NCBI RefSeq assembly: GCF_032854445.1
Contig: NC_088307.1
Span: 1,242,001-1,306,000, forward strand
From: Liolophura sinensis
Taxonomy: Eukaryota; Mollusca; Polyplacophora; Chitonida; Chitonidae
Reading direction: 5' to 3'
DNA: 64,000 nt
Shown: positions 24,801 through 39,800 of the stretch, piece after piece
Numbering within the stretch: position 1 is the stretch's first letter
Layout: each line of letters begins with the position of its first letter
Program-made: the position numbers and the translations under genes
Notes under the pieces: generated by a model
What the model saw: only the letters and a program-made list of their open reading frames with translations
What the model was told of the DNA's origin: nothing
Database searches by the model: none

Positions 24801-27800
24801 GGTGTTCTCAAATGCTGAGTCACAGTTGTGTCCATCATACTCTAAGTTTACAAAATTCAAACTACACTCAACATAAAACCCAAATCATCTGTCCGCTATT
24901 TATTAGCACAGACAATAATTTCTAAATACGCTAAAAGAGTTATGGGTCAAATATCACCAAGACCCTGTCTCATTCTAACTGTGTCTGGGTGTTCTGACAT
25001 ACATCCGCTGATTTGTTTACATACAGTAAGTATCACCCAGACACTGAGAGGTACAACAACATCTGTCCTGTTCTAGCGGTACATCTGCTGATTTGAATAC
25101 ATCGGGTAAATATCACCCAGACACTGAGTGGCACACTAACACCTGTCTTGTTCTAACAGTACACCTGCTGATTTGTATACATGGGATAAATATCACCCAG
25201 ACACTGAGTGGTACACCACCATCTGTCTTGTTCTAACGGTACACCTGCTGATTTGTATACATGGGATAAATATCACCCAGACACTGAGTGGCACACTAAC
25301 ACCTGTCTTGTTCTAACAGTACACCTGCTGATTTGTATACATGGGATAAATATCACCCAGACACTGAGTGGTACACTACCATCTGTCTTGTTCTAACGGT
25401 ACACCTGCTGATTTGTATACATGGGATAAATATCACCCAGACACTGTCCTTTTCTAACCACACACAGACTTACATCTGCCGATTTGTTTGCATACAGTAA
25501 TTATCACCCAAACACCGAGGGGCATACTATCATCTGTCCTGTTCTAACAGTACACCTGCTGATTTGCATACATGGGATAAATATCACCCAGACACTGAAT
25601 GGTACACTACCATCTGTCGTGTTCTAACGGTACACCTGCTGATTTGTATACATGGGATAAATATCACCCAGACACTGTCCTTTTCTAACAACACACAGAC
25701 TTACATCTGCTGAATTGTTTGCATACAGTAATTATCACCCAAACACCGAGGGGCACACTATCATCTGTCCTGTTCTAACAGTACACCTGCTGATTTGTAT
25801 ACATGGGATAAATATCACCCAGACACTGAGTGGTACACTAACACCTGTTCTGGTCTAACGGTACACCTGCTGATTTGTATACATGGGGTAAATATCACCC
25901 AGACACTGAGTGGCACACTAACACCTGTCTTGTTCTAACAGTACACCTGCTGATTTGTATACATGGGATAAATATCACCAAGACACTGAATGGTACACTA
26001 CCATCTGTCCTGTTCTAACAGTACACCTGCTGATTTGTATACATGGGATAAATATCACCCAGACACTGAGTGGCACACTAACACCTGTCCTGTTCTAACA
26101 GTACACCTGCTGATTTGTATACATGGGATAAATATCACCCAGACACTGAGTGGCACACTACCATCTGTCCTGTTCTAACAGTACACCTGCTGATTTGTAT
26201 ACATGGGATAAATATCACCCAGACACTGAGTGGCACACTAACACCTGTCTTGTTCTAACAGTACACCTGCTGATTTGTATACATGGGATAAATATCACCC
26301 AGGCACTGAGTGGTACACTAACACCTGTCTTCTGTGCTCACCCTACTGTATTCCTCACAGTAACTTGTGTCTTTTGAGCACCCTACTGTATACCTCACAT
26401 TTGTTTGTGTCTTATGTGAACACCCTAGTGTACACCTCACATTATTTTGTCTCCTTTGCACACCCTTCTGTATACCTGACATTAGTTCGTGTTTCCTAAG
26501 CAAACCCTACTGTATAACTCACAACAGTTTGTGTCTCCAAGTTACACTCTGTATATCACACAATACTTTGTGTCTCCAGGTCACACTCTGTATATTGCAC
26601 AATACTTTGTGTCTCCAGGTCACACTCTGTATATCACACAATACTTTGTCGCTTCAGGTCAAACCCTACTGTATACCTCACATAATTTTATGCCTTCTGA
26701 TCACACTCCACTGTATACCTCACATTAGTTTATGCCTTCTGATCACACTCCACTGTACACCTCACGTTAGTTTATGTCTTCTGGTCACATTCTATTGTAT
26801 ACCTCGCATTAGTTTATGTCTATTGATCACACTCCACTGTATACCTCGCATTAGTTTATGTCTATTGATCACACTCCACTGTATACCTCACATTAGTTTA
26901 TGTCTATTGATCACACTCCACTGTATACCTCACGTTAGTTTATGTCTATTGATCACACTCCACTGTATACCTCACGTTAGTTTATGTCTTCTGATCACCC
27001 TCCAGTGTATACCTAACATTAGTTTATGTCTATTGATCACACTCCACTGTATACCTCACATTAGTTTATGTCTATTGATCACACTCCACTGTATACCTCA
27101 CATTAGTTTATGTCTATTGATCACACTGCACTGTATACCTCACGTTAGTTTATGCCTTCTGATCACACTCCACTGTATACCTCACATTAGTTTATGTCTA
27201 TTGATCACCCTCCAGTGTATACCTCACATTAGTTTATGTCTATTGATCACACTCCACTGTATACCTCACATTAGTTTATGTCTATTGATCACACTCCACT
27301 GTATACCTCACATTAGTTTATGTCTGCTGATCACCCTCCAGTGTATACCTCACGTTAGTTTATGTGTTCTGATCTCACTCCATTGCATACCTAACATTAG
27401 TTTATGTCTATTGATCACACTCCACTGTATACCTCACGTTAGTTTATGCCTTCTGATCTCACTCCATTGCATACCTAACATTAGTTTATGCCTTCTGATC
27501 ACACTCCACTGTACACCTCACGTTAGTTTATGTCTTCTGGTCACACTCCACTGTATACCTCACATTAGTTTATGCCTTCTGATCACACTCCACTGTATAC
27601 CTCACGTTAGTTTATGTCTTCTGATCTCACTCCATTGCATACCTAACATTAGTTTATGTCTTCTGGTCACATTCTATTGTATACCTTGCATTAGTTTATG
27701 TCTATTGATCACACTCCACTGTATACCTCGCATTAGTTTATGTCTATTGATCACACTCCACTGTATACCTCGCATTAGTTTATGTCTATTGATCACACTC

Positions 27801-30800
27801 CATTGCATACCTAACATTAGTTTATGTCTTCTGGTCACATTCTATTGTATACCTCGCATTAGTTTATGTCTATTGATCACACTCCACTGTATACCTCGCA
27901 TTAGTTTATGTCTATTGATCACACTCCACTGTATACCTCACGTTAGTTTATGTCTTTTGATCACCCTCCAGTGTATACCTCACGTTAGTTTATGTCTATT
28001 GATCACACTCCAGTGTATACCTCACGTTAGTTTATGTCTTCTGATCACACTCCACTGTATACCTCACGTTAGTTTATGTCTATTGATCACACTCCACTGT
28101 ATATCTCACATTAGTTTATGTCTGCTGATCACCCTCCAGTGTATACCTCACATTAGTTTATGTCCGCTGATCACCCTCCATTGTATACCTCATGTTAGTT
28201 TATGTGTTCTGATCACACCCCACTGGTTACCTTACATTAGTCTGCACTTTTGGTACACACTCGATTCTTTTTAACACATAGTAAAATACATTTGAAGTTT
28301 TAGATTCTGCTGCAACCTTTTCTGGTCATACTGGATCCACTAACTTTACATTTTTTCCACAGAACAACACAGCCTACCACCTTTTACCAATGAAAATCAA
28401 TATTCGTATATAGAGACGAATGCGTTCGCCGAATAGACTGGGAAAGAAAATTATTTAAAGCCAAAACTATGAATAAGACGTCAATCATTCCCAAAGGTCA
28501 CAAAATTCTAAAAGATAAAATGGAACTATTTTCCTAGATATCGTTTCATTGTTTCTTGTTTCTGATACGAATGCCCACTTCTTTTTATTTTTCGTCCAAG
28601 TTACAAAATAGCACCTGATAACAATCTGATGAGAATGACCTACTTGTTATCAGTTGATCACCGACTGCTACTTCCACATCCAGACGTCTTTCAGCTGTCT
28701 CCTTCACAACCACCTGTCTAGGTACAAAAACAGGATGTTGTGGAAACTGCACTAGCTTCTGTGTTGTGGGTTTACGTTTCGTCTGAGTTACAGACCTGCC
28801 GACTGCTCCTTCCACAACCCCAGATTCTACACCTGTCTCCTCCACAGTCACTCGTCTTGGGGCAACCAGGTCTCGTTGTACAGAATCTGAAAGCTTCTCT
28901 CTGCTCACCTCGTGTTTCTCCAGAGCTGTTCTTACCTCATTCAGCTGGTAATCAGTGCTGTGAGAAGAGAAGAAACAGAGAGACAGAGTTGTGTAGTAAT
29001 CCTGTGTAGCAGTAATCACAATACAGTGGTGTACTGGTACTATTTCTAGCAGGTTTGGGCACTTATTGTATTTTACGTTTTCAGTTGGGAGATATCTGGA
29101 ACAAATACAGTACTACCATAAACCCATCGGATGAAAAACATGGAAAGAGATGACATATTCTGAAAATGACATATATTAGACAGTACTCAATGCTCAGTGT
29201 TACAGAAACACCTGTGTTGCTCACAGTCATGTGTGTTAAGAACAAACCCAGAGAGGTATTAAGTATTTATACGTACGTTTTGTTGAAGTCTGTGGACAAA
29301 ACAGAATGAATCATCCATATAACATTATATACACTTAGAATACAGTTTTAACTCAAATGTCTTACCTCCCCTAGCTGGTAGACAGCTGGGGCCCTTGGAG
29401 ATCCCCCCCACCCCACCCCCCAAATGGCTCCTTTAGATAATTTAGACCATTTCCATGTTAATTACACACACACATATCTGTCCAGCATTTCTGCACGACA
29501 ATTCTATACTGCTCCACAGAATTTGCTTTTTGTTTTAATAATATGCTATTTTTCACCACTTTCAACCAGATTGCCCTATTTACAATGAAAGTGAAACGAT
29601 CTTGACTACAGATTACACCTATACATGTGAAATACTAACGCAATCGAAGTTAGTAACATATGTGACATATATAGCCTCAGCCTATGCCACTGTCAAAGAA
29701 ATAACCTTTGGTCAATGTTACTAATGTGGTAGCAGAAAATATCAATGATGGGGACCACAACAGTTATGTCCTATACAATAATCTGGTAACAGTTGTAAAG
29801 AGAAGATATGGTATTAAACATGAGCTCTCGGTAATCACAAGGCCACGGAAGAAGTAGTCGGCAGAGAAGGAAAGAACTTCACCAGGAAAATGACGTGTAT
29901 AAAGAAAAGAGTTCTCTAGTGTCAGCATTTTTTTCTACACCTTTTTGATTGTCATTTACTGTCACATTTACAGGAAAAAGGAAACAATAATAACATTTTT
30001 GTTACAATGGAATATATCTGCGCATAAAATAAGGTTAAAGGATGCTGACAATGCTAGACAAAGAAATGTCACAAAATAAATGCCATCAAATCCTGTGTCT
30101 GGGAAAGTTGTATGAGTAACCAATGTTTTAGCCAATTAGCGCCAATGGGATTTGGCTTTCAAACGATGCTGGCAAATCAAATGGCCTGGCCCAACTGCTC
30201 AAACCATCAAACACTTATCCTCCAGAAAAGTGGAAATTTATTGGCGAGGATCAAGGCAGCAAATGAGAAATGGCCGTCTAAATACAGCTCCTGCATGCAT
30301 GTATTATAAGTATTAGCTTATTGTTTAAGCAATTTACTGTGGATTTATTACTGCTCATTTAAGGACCTTCTTTATGACAAACTACAAGCAACAGGCCTAA
30401 GCTCTCTCTGAGAAATACTCAGAAGGAATTCATGCACATGGTTTGTTTAATTCCACAGCCTTGATTAGGTTAATGGATAGCAAAGTGGACAGTGACCGGA
30501 GTGGACGCTACATGACAACGTGGTTAAACTCTTGGAAATGAAGCTTCAGTTGATCTGGCAGCATGAGGCGGATTTGAACTCCTGATCACTGTCATCAGGG
30601 GAGGTATAACACTTTACACAGCTATTTGCAGAACAGTCACAGCCTTATGAAGTGACATTTCATTTCCCTGCAAATGGACCTATGTTAGGGAACCTGCACA
30701 TTTGACTTACCTCTAAAAACTTCACGTCCATTGAGGACAGCAGATTTTTGGAAGCTTGTACCATCCTCTCAATTTCCTCAGTTTGTATTCCCAGAGTTTT

Positions 30801-33800
30801 GATGGTGGCGCTAGACTCCACACTCCACTGTGAGTATCGTGCTTCAATCTGATCTAAGGAGCGTTGTTTCCAGGCTTCCAAGGCTTCCAAGGCTGCACGA
30901 TAAGCTTTCTCTACCTCCTGACAGTGAAGGTTCCGGTTTTCCTGCCAGAGAAATTAACTTTTACTTCATTGTACTCTTCTACACCTGTGTGCTTCTGAGT
31001 GTTTATTTGTTTGTGGAGACTGTATGTGTGTTGTATCTCTGTTGTATCTCTTGTACAGTACTGCACTCTCATGTTGTATGTGTGTTGTATCTCTGTTGTA
31101 TCTCTTGTACAGTACTGCCCTCTCATGTTGTATGTGTGTTGTATCTCTGCTGTATCTGTGGTACAGTACCGCCCACTCATGTTGTATGTGTGTTGTATCT
31201 CTGTTGTACCTGTGGTACAGTACTGCCTTCTCATGTTGTATCTCTGTTGTGTCTGTGGTACAGTACCGCCCTCTCATGTTGTATGACTGTTGTATCTGTT
31301 GTACAGTACCGCCCTCTCATGTTGTACCTGTTGTACAATACCACCCTCTCATGTTGTATGTGTGTTGTATCTCTGTTGTATCTGTGGTACAGTATCGCCC
31401 TCTCATGTTGTATGTGTGTTGTATCTCTGTTGTATCTGTGGTACAGTACCGCCCTCTCATGTTGTATCTGTGGTACAGTACCCCACAAGCAAATTGAGCG
31501 TGTGATATCATGTACTCTGCACGCACTCTGCCTCACATCTGGGCGTTCTCTTCCTGTGCTCGTCACTTGCTCTGCTCGTACAGCTTCCCACGAGTGGCCG
31601 CCTGATCACAATGACGCGTTACTGCCGATACAATATATATCCGCCAGCGACCGTCAGCTTTCTACTTTTCGAGTTGCGGTGATAAAGTGCCGATGATGTA
31701 GACGATTTCAGTAGAACAAAACTTGTGAAAAACAAGTCACATCAGCTTTTGTGTCAGCGCTCACATCTGTCCTCACATCAGTCCCCACATCAGTCCTCAC
31801 ATCAGTCTCCCACACCAGTCCCCACACCAGTCCCCAAATCAGTCCTCACATCAGTCCCCACATCAGTCCTCAAATAGTCCTCCCGTCAGTCCTTACGTCA
31901 GTCGTCACATCAGTCCCCACATCAGCCTCACATCAGTCTCCACATTAGTCCCCCACATCAGTCCTCACATCAGTCTCCACACCAGTCCCCACACCAGTCC
32001 CAAATCAGTCCTCACATCAGTCCCCACATCAGTCCTCAAATTAGTCCTCCCGTCAGTCCTTACGTCAGTCGTCACATCAGTCCCCACATCAGCCTCACAT
32101 CAGTCTCCACATTAGTCCCCACATCAGTCCTCACATCAGTCTCCACATCAGTCCCCACATCAGTCCTCAAATCAGTCCTCACGTCAGTCCTCAAATCAGT
32201 CTCCACATCAGTCTCCACAATCAGTCCTCAAATTAGTCCTCCCATCAGTCCTACGTCAGTCCTCACATCAGTCCCCACATCAGCCTCACATCAATCTCCA
32301 CATTAGTCCTCACATCAGCCTCACATCAATCTCCACATAAGTCCCCACATCAGTCCTCACATCAATCTCCACATTAGTCCCCACATCAGCCTCACATCAA
32401 TCTCCACATTAGTCCCCACATCAGTCCTCACATCAGTCTCCACATCAGTCTCCACATCAGTCCTCAAATTAGTCCCCACATCAGTCCTCACATCAGTCCC
32501 CACATCAGTCCTCACATCAGCCTCACATCAATCTCCACATTAGTCCTCAAATCAGTCCTCACGTCAGGTCCTCAAATCAGTCTCCACATCAGTCTCCACA
32601 TCAGTCGCCACATCAGTCTCCACATCAGTCCTCACATCAGCCCCCCACATCAGCCTCACATCAATCTACACATTAGTTCACACATCAGTCCTCAAATCAG
32701 TCGTCACATCAGTCCTCAAATCAAGTCTCCACATCAGTCGCCACATCAGTCCCCACATCAGTTCCCACATCAGTCTCAACATCAGTCCTCACGTCAGTGC
32801 TCACATCAGTCTTCACATCAGTCCTCACATCAGTGCCCACATCAGTCCCCACATCAGTCTTTACATCAGTCCTCACATCAGTGCCCACATCAGTCGCCAC
32901 AAACACTCCTCAGATTAGTGCTCACAGCAGTGCTCACATCAGTCCCCATATCAGTGCTCGCATCACTCCTCACATCAGTCTCCACATCAGTCCCCACATC
33001 AGTCCACAAATCAGTACTCACGTCAGTCTCCACATCAGTCTCCACATCAGTCGCCACATCAGTCTCCAACATCAGTCCTCACATCAGTCCCCACATCAGG
33101 CTCACGTCAATCTCCTCATTAGTTCACACATCGGTCCTCACATCAGTCTCAACATCAGTCCCCACATCAGTCCTCAAATCAGTCCCTCACGTCAGTCCCC
33201 AAATCAGCCTCCACTGCAGTCGCCACATCAGTCTCCACATCAGTCCCCACATCAGTCCTCACATCAGTCTTCACATCAGTCCTCACATCAGTGCTCACAT
33301 CAGTCGTCACAAACACTCCTCAGATCAGTGCTCACAACAGTGCTCACATCAGTCCCCATATCAGTGCTCACATCACTCCCCACATCAGTTCCCACATCAG
33401 TCCCCACATCAGTCTCCACATCAGTCTCCACCTCAGTCCTCACATCAGTCCTCAAATCAGTCCCCACATCAGTACTCACAAACACTCCTCAGATCGGTGC
33501 TCACATCAGTGCTCACATTATTCCCCACATCATTCTCCACATGAGTCCCCACATCAGCCCTCACATCAGTCTCCACATCAGTCCTCACATTAGTCCTCAC
33601 ATCAGCCCTCACATCAGTCTCCACATCAGTCCTTACATCAGTGCCCACATCAGTACCCACATCAGTCCTCACATCACTCCTCACATCAGTCCCCACGTCA
33701 GTTCCCACATCACTCCTCACATCAGTCCCTCACATCAGTTCCCACATCAGTCCCCACATCAGTCTCCACATCAGTCTCCACCTCAGTCCTCACATCAGTC

Positions 33801-36800
33801 CTCAAATCAGTCCCCACATCAGTACTCACAAACACTCCTCAGATCGGTGCTCACATCAGTGCTCACATTATTCCCCACATCATTCTCCACATGAGTCCCC
33901 ACATCAGCCCTCACATCAGTTCCCACATCAGTCCTCACATCAGTGCTTACAGCAGTGCTCACATCAGTCCTCACATCAGTCTCAACATCAGTCCCCACAT
34001 CAGTCCTCACATCAGTCCTCTGAAACACTCCTCAGATCAGTGCTCACATCAGTCCCCACATCAATCCCACATCAGTCTTCACATGAGTCCCCCACATCAG
34101 TCCCCACATCAGTCCTCACATCAATCTCAACATCAATCCCCACATCAGTCCTCACATCAGTACTCACAAACACTCCTCAGATCAGTGCTCACATCAGTCC
34201 TCACAGCAGTGCTCACATCAGTCCCCACATCAATCCCCACATCAGTCTTCAAATGAGTCCCCATATCAGTTCCCACATCACTCCTCACATCATTCCCCAC
34301 ATCAGTGCTCACAGCAGTGCTCACATCATTCCCCACGTCAGTTCCCACATGAGTCCCCACATCAGTCCTCACATCACTCCTCACATCACTCCTCACATCA
34401 GCCCAACATCAAATCCTCACATCAGTCCCCACATCAGTCCTCACATCACTCCTCACATCAGTCTCCACATCAGTCCTCACATCTGTCCTCACAGCAGTGC
34501 TCACACCAGTGCTCACATCAGGGGACACACCAGTCCTCACATCAGTCTCACATCAGTGGACACACCAGTCTTCACATCAGCCTCACATCAGTGGACACAT
34601 TAGTCCTCACATTTGTCCTCACATCAGTCCTCCACATCAGTCCCTTACATCAGACCTCAAAACAGTCCTGACATCAGTCTCCACATCAGTCCTCACATCA
34701 GTCTCCCACATCAGTCCTCACATCAGTCCCCACATCAGTCCTCACAAACACTGCTCAGATCGGTGCTCACATCAGTGCTCACAGCAGTGCTCACATCAGT
34801 TCCCCACATCAGCCCTCACAGCAGTGCTCACGTCAGTGCTCACATCACTCCTCACATCAGTCCCCACATCAGTCTCCACATCAGTCCCCACATCAGTCCT
34901 CACAAACACTGCTCAGATCGGTGCTCACATCAGTGCTCACAGCAGTGCTCACATCAGTTCCCACATCAGCCCTCACATCAGTCCTCACGATCAGTGCCCA
35001 CATCAGTGCCACATCAGTCCTCACATCACTCCTCACATCAGTCTCCACATCAGCCCAACATCAATCCTCACATCAGTCCCCCACATCAGTCCTCAAATCT
35101 GTCCTCACAACAGTGCTCACACCAGTGCTCACATCAGCCTCACATCAGTGGACACACCAGTCCTCACATCAGCCTCACATCAGTGGACACACCAGTCTTC
35201 ATATCAGCCCTCACATCAGTCTTCACATCAGTCGTCACATTTGTCCCCACTTCAGTCCTCACATCACTCCTAATATCAGTGCCCACAGCAGTGCTCACAG
35301 CAGTGCTCACATCAGTCCCCACATCAGTCCCCACATCAGCCCTCACATCAGTCTTCAACATCAGTCTTCAAATCAGCTCAGACTTCAGCCCCTCACTTCA
35401 GTCGCCACATCAGTTACCACACAAGTCGCCACACCAGTCCTCAGAAAAGTCCCCACATAAGTCTCCAAATCAGTCACAACATCAGTCCCCAAATTAGTCG
35501 CCACATCTTTCCTCACTTCAGTCACCACAAAAGCCCTCACATCAGTCCTTAAATCCATCCCCACATCAGCTCCCACATCAGTCACCACATCGGTCATATT
35601 CGTCACATCAGTCGCCACATCTTTCCTCACATCAATTGCCAAAAAAGCCCTCACATCAGTCCTCACATCAGTCCTTACACAAATTGCCACATCGGTCACC
35701 ACATCGGTCCTCACATCAGTCACCACATCGGTCACCATATCGGTCTTCACATCAGTCCTCATATCAGTCCTTACACAAATTGCCACATCGGTCACCACAT
35801 CAGTCCTCACATTAGTCACCACATCGGTCACCACATCGGTCACCATATCGGTCTTCACATCAGTCCTCACATCAGTCCTTACATGAATTGCCAACATCGG
35901 TCACCACAATCAGTCCTCACATTAGTCGCCACATCATCGGCCACATTGATCGTCTCATCGGTCTTCACACTGGGCCGCGACATCAGTCCTAACATCAGTC
36001 GCCACATCGGTCACGACATCACTCCTCACGTCAGTCTCGACATCAGTCTCCACGTCAGTCCTAACATCAGTCATCACATAAGTGTTCACATCAGTCCTCA
36101 CATCAATCGCCACATCAGTCGCCCTATCGGTCGCCACATCAGACGCCCCATCCGTCCCCTCATCAGTCGCCAGAACGTTTTCAATGATGTTGGATAAACA
36201 GACACATGTCAGACACGTACGGCTAGCTCTGGATGAGTGACAGCTCAGTGTTACATATCCCGAATTTGTGAATCATAGCAAGCTTTTGTGAATGATCGCA
36301 ACCTACATTTTGTTCAAAGTGAAGACTGGAATAAAACCTGAACTACAAGTACATTTATCAAATACTGTCAAAAATACCAACCTGTATCTCACTGTGCAGT
36401 GTCACAAATCGTGACAGCGATTCTTTAGTTTCTTGTAACACTTTCTCCAGTTGGCCGGCCTTGTTCAAAACGGTTGGCTATTAAAGAGTAAGGTAAACGT
36501 TTTTCAAATGCCACACGGAGGCCATTTAATAGCGAACAGCATTTGACTGATACTTTTGCTTGTCAGTTATTTGGGTTTAACCACTGCCCTTACATGATGT
36601 ACTGTTACTTATACATGGGAGGAGAGCGTCGTCCTCGCAAACCAGGTTAATTCCAACCACTTTAGACAAGTACGGAAGACTTTAACACTGGTAATCTTGG
36701 TACCATCACTTTTGGTACTCAGCACATGACAGCAATAGAACAGGTACACTGTGTGTATAATTTGATTGGCTGAGGCGTCATAAAAGAGCGAGCTCTTAAC

Positions 36801-39800
36801 TGGCAGTAAGGCAGCAGTACATTATTGTCAGCATTATCTGGTCTTGGCCTGTAACAAGGATTTATGCTTCCAAAACAGACATTCATATACCAGCCGTCAA
36901 CCAATAAGGACGTTCCAGGTCAATAATCTCATGGCCAATTCCTAAAAAGATGCATAACACAAACCACCAAAGAACTAAGAAATTATACAAAGTAAGAAAA
37001 TAAGCCGGAATCATGGCCTGGAAAAGTTGATCCGTTTTTTTAAAACTTAGTATGTATGAGAATGGCAATCTATGTCACTTGAATATGACAGACATGTTGA
37101 AAGTTCCACACAGGCACTCAAATCCAGTTTGTAAACCTTATATACGCCATATACCAGCGTGCTGCATATATACTGTATAAGAAGTAACGCTATGAAGCCA
37201 CTTTCGACCGACACCAACCAATGTCTTCCAAATTCAAGAAATAAAGCCTTCAAGCTCCAACTTTTCCACTCGTTTCCCTGCCTGGAGGTATTATCTGCTC
37301 GAATCCACTGTTAGTATTTCCAAATCAACTGAGTTTTGTCCAGCTGACATTTAAACTAGTGCTAAAAAAAAGTATACACCAAAACAAATACATAAAAATC
37401 GCGCAAAGTAAAAAAATTTAGAAATTATCCATGATGAGCCCTATTACCCGTGTAAACGCCGATCCATCCAGGGAACAAACTGGCCCAACAAAGCAAGAAT
37501 TGCCTAAACATAAAATCGAAAAATGGCCCTTCCATGTGTAACACGACATGAACGTGCATTTTGGCAGTGTAAATGAGTCGACAGGAAACGTTAGGAACAC
37601 AGTCGTCAGAAAAACACCAGAGGTATGCCACGTTTGAGCCAAGTCAAGCGAGAGAGAGCTGTCGGCATGGCCCAGCAAGGAGCGACCAACGCCGCCATTG
37701 CCAGAACCTTTGGTTGCACAAGAGCAACTATCGTCAGACTTATGCAGCGACTCCGGCAGACAGGCGTTACATCCGACAGGCCTAGGACCGGTCGACCACG
37801 CGTCACCACCCCCGCTGAAGATCGACACACCCGGACCATTCACCTCCGCAATCGGAACGTAACGGCAACGTCAACGGCGGCGACAGCACTAGGGCACCCG
37901 ATTAGTCGACACACAGTCTACCGTCGACTACGTCAACACGGTATTAGGGCACGTCGACCGTATTGTGGAGTTTATCTGACGCCTCAAAATCAACATCGTC
38001 GGCTGATATGGGCCAGGCGCGTTCTACGCTGGCAGAGGCGTGAATGGGCACGGGTAATGTTCTCCGACGAGAGCAGGTTTTGCGTGTACAAAAATGACGG
38101 TCGGGCTAGGGTATACAGGCGTGTAGGAGAACGTTTGGTGCCAAATTGCGTTCAGCAAGTTCGAGCGTTTGGAGGTGGTAGTGTGATGGTGTGGGGAGGC
38201 ATCTGCGGCGATCTGAAGACGAGGCTGGTGGTGATTCATGGGAACCTCAATGCTCGCAGATACATGGATGAAGTTTTACGACCGGTTGTAGTGCCATTCA
38301 TCCACCAACAGCAAAGAGGAATTTTGTACCAGCATGATAATGCAAGACCTCATACTGCAAGATTGACGAACAACTTTCTACAGAACGCCAACATCGATCT
38401 CTTACCATGGCCGGCATGTTCACCCGACCTCAATCCAATTGAGCACTTGTGGGACCACCTGGGCAGACAAGTCAGAAGACTGCCAGTGCCACCTGTGACC
38501 GTTCAACAGCTGGAAGAGTGTCTCCAACAAGAATGGCAACGAATCACACCTAACGTCATTCGACGCCTGACGTCATCAATGCGGCGACGTGTTGTGGCCT
38601 GCATCAATGCCAATGGAGGCCACACTCGCTACTGAGCATGATTTGAATGACATTTCCAGAGAGAAAAATGCTTCATTTCAATTTTGCAAATGTGTAAATG
38701 ATCTGTTGACACCACATTTCTTTGACTGACCATCAAACCAAACCTTCACCATTTAATGAAACTGTATGTATGGACGTTTCAGGTGAAATGGAATATTCTT
38801 ATGGAATTAAAAATAATTTCAAATATATTTCTTTCCGTTTTTATTTGATGTCTGATCAAATAGCTGTATACTTTCTTTTGAGCACTAGTTTATATATGCC
38901 CATAAGACATCGGTGGTGTCCACACGCTATATTGCTTAGACTTGAAATTTGTCTCTATTGGGGTTATTTCCCTTTACAAGGGAGTAAGAGTAAGCTGGCA
39001 CTAGGACACCACATAAAAGTGTCATTGGTGGATTTGAGCTGATAATACCTCCAGGCGGGGAAACCGGTGGAAATGTTGCAGGTTGAAGGCTTTATTTCTT
39101 GAATTTAGAAGACATTGCTTGGTGCCGGTCGAAAGTCGTATCATACCTTTACTTCTTGTGTATATGCAGGACGCTGTTATATGGCATATATATGGTTTAA
39201 GGACTGGTTTCGAGCGCCTGTGAAGTGACATCAACTCTCTCTTTGATAACTCTGCACCACAAACATTCAACGTCTTGTTCACAATAATTGGAATCCACAT
39301 AATAAACATCTTATTAATGTTTGCACGGTTACATCCATGATGGGCTACATTATTGCAAGTCTTACCTTCTTTTTCTCAGCTGCTGACGCTAGATCTCTAG
39401 TACCATGCTCCGGATGTTCAACCACACACCCTGTGCAGATCACCGTCTGGCACGGTACACAGTACATGCAGAATGGCTGGCTGTGTCTAGCACATAAAGG
39501 CTCGGGACTTGCTTGCTCCTCCCTGCTGATTTCACCAGATGTGCTTCTCTGTGTCATGTATTCCTGTGCTGAAATTAGCCGGTGGCGTTTTAATTCACCT
39601 CTCATAGGATGAAGAGATGCCTGACAGTCCTTACAGTAAAGAAAAACAACAGTTGGTGCAAAACTTGACAGCTTTCCCTTTATTGTCCTCCTCACAAACA
39701 GAACAAGACAGGATGTCCTCATCAGATTTTACATGAGACGCAAACTTCTCCACAATTTCGGACAGGTGAAAGTTGATAGGCAGACCAGCCACACCGTCTC

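Noticed and set aside
26367-28274. 635-codon open frame with 14-residue repeats as a coding gene
   Set aside because: It coincides entirely with a 42-bp tandem array, has no unique coding flank or recognisable domain, and lies antisense in a TRIM intron.
29366-29385. TRIM microexon (20 bases, donor gtaaga)
   Set aside because: In the required phase it contains a TAG stop and its length is not the usual 23.
30541-30612. SINE or tRNA fragment
   Set aside because: Only a B-box-like 'ggatttgaactcc' is seen; the rest does not match the SINE well enough to call.
32797-35497. Several 200-365 codon Ser/His/Thr-rich open frames
   Set aside because: All are readings of the 12-bp repeat in different frames; frames overlap on both strands and none continues into unique sequence.
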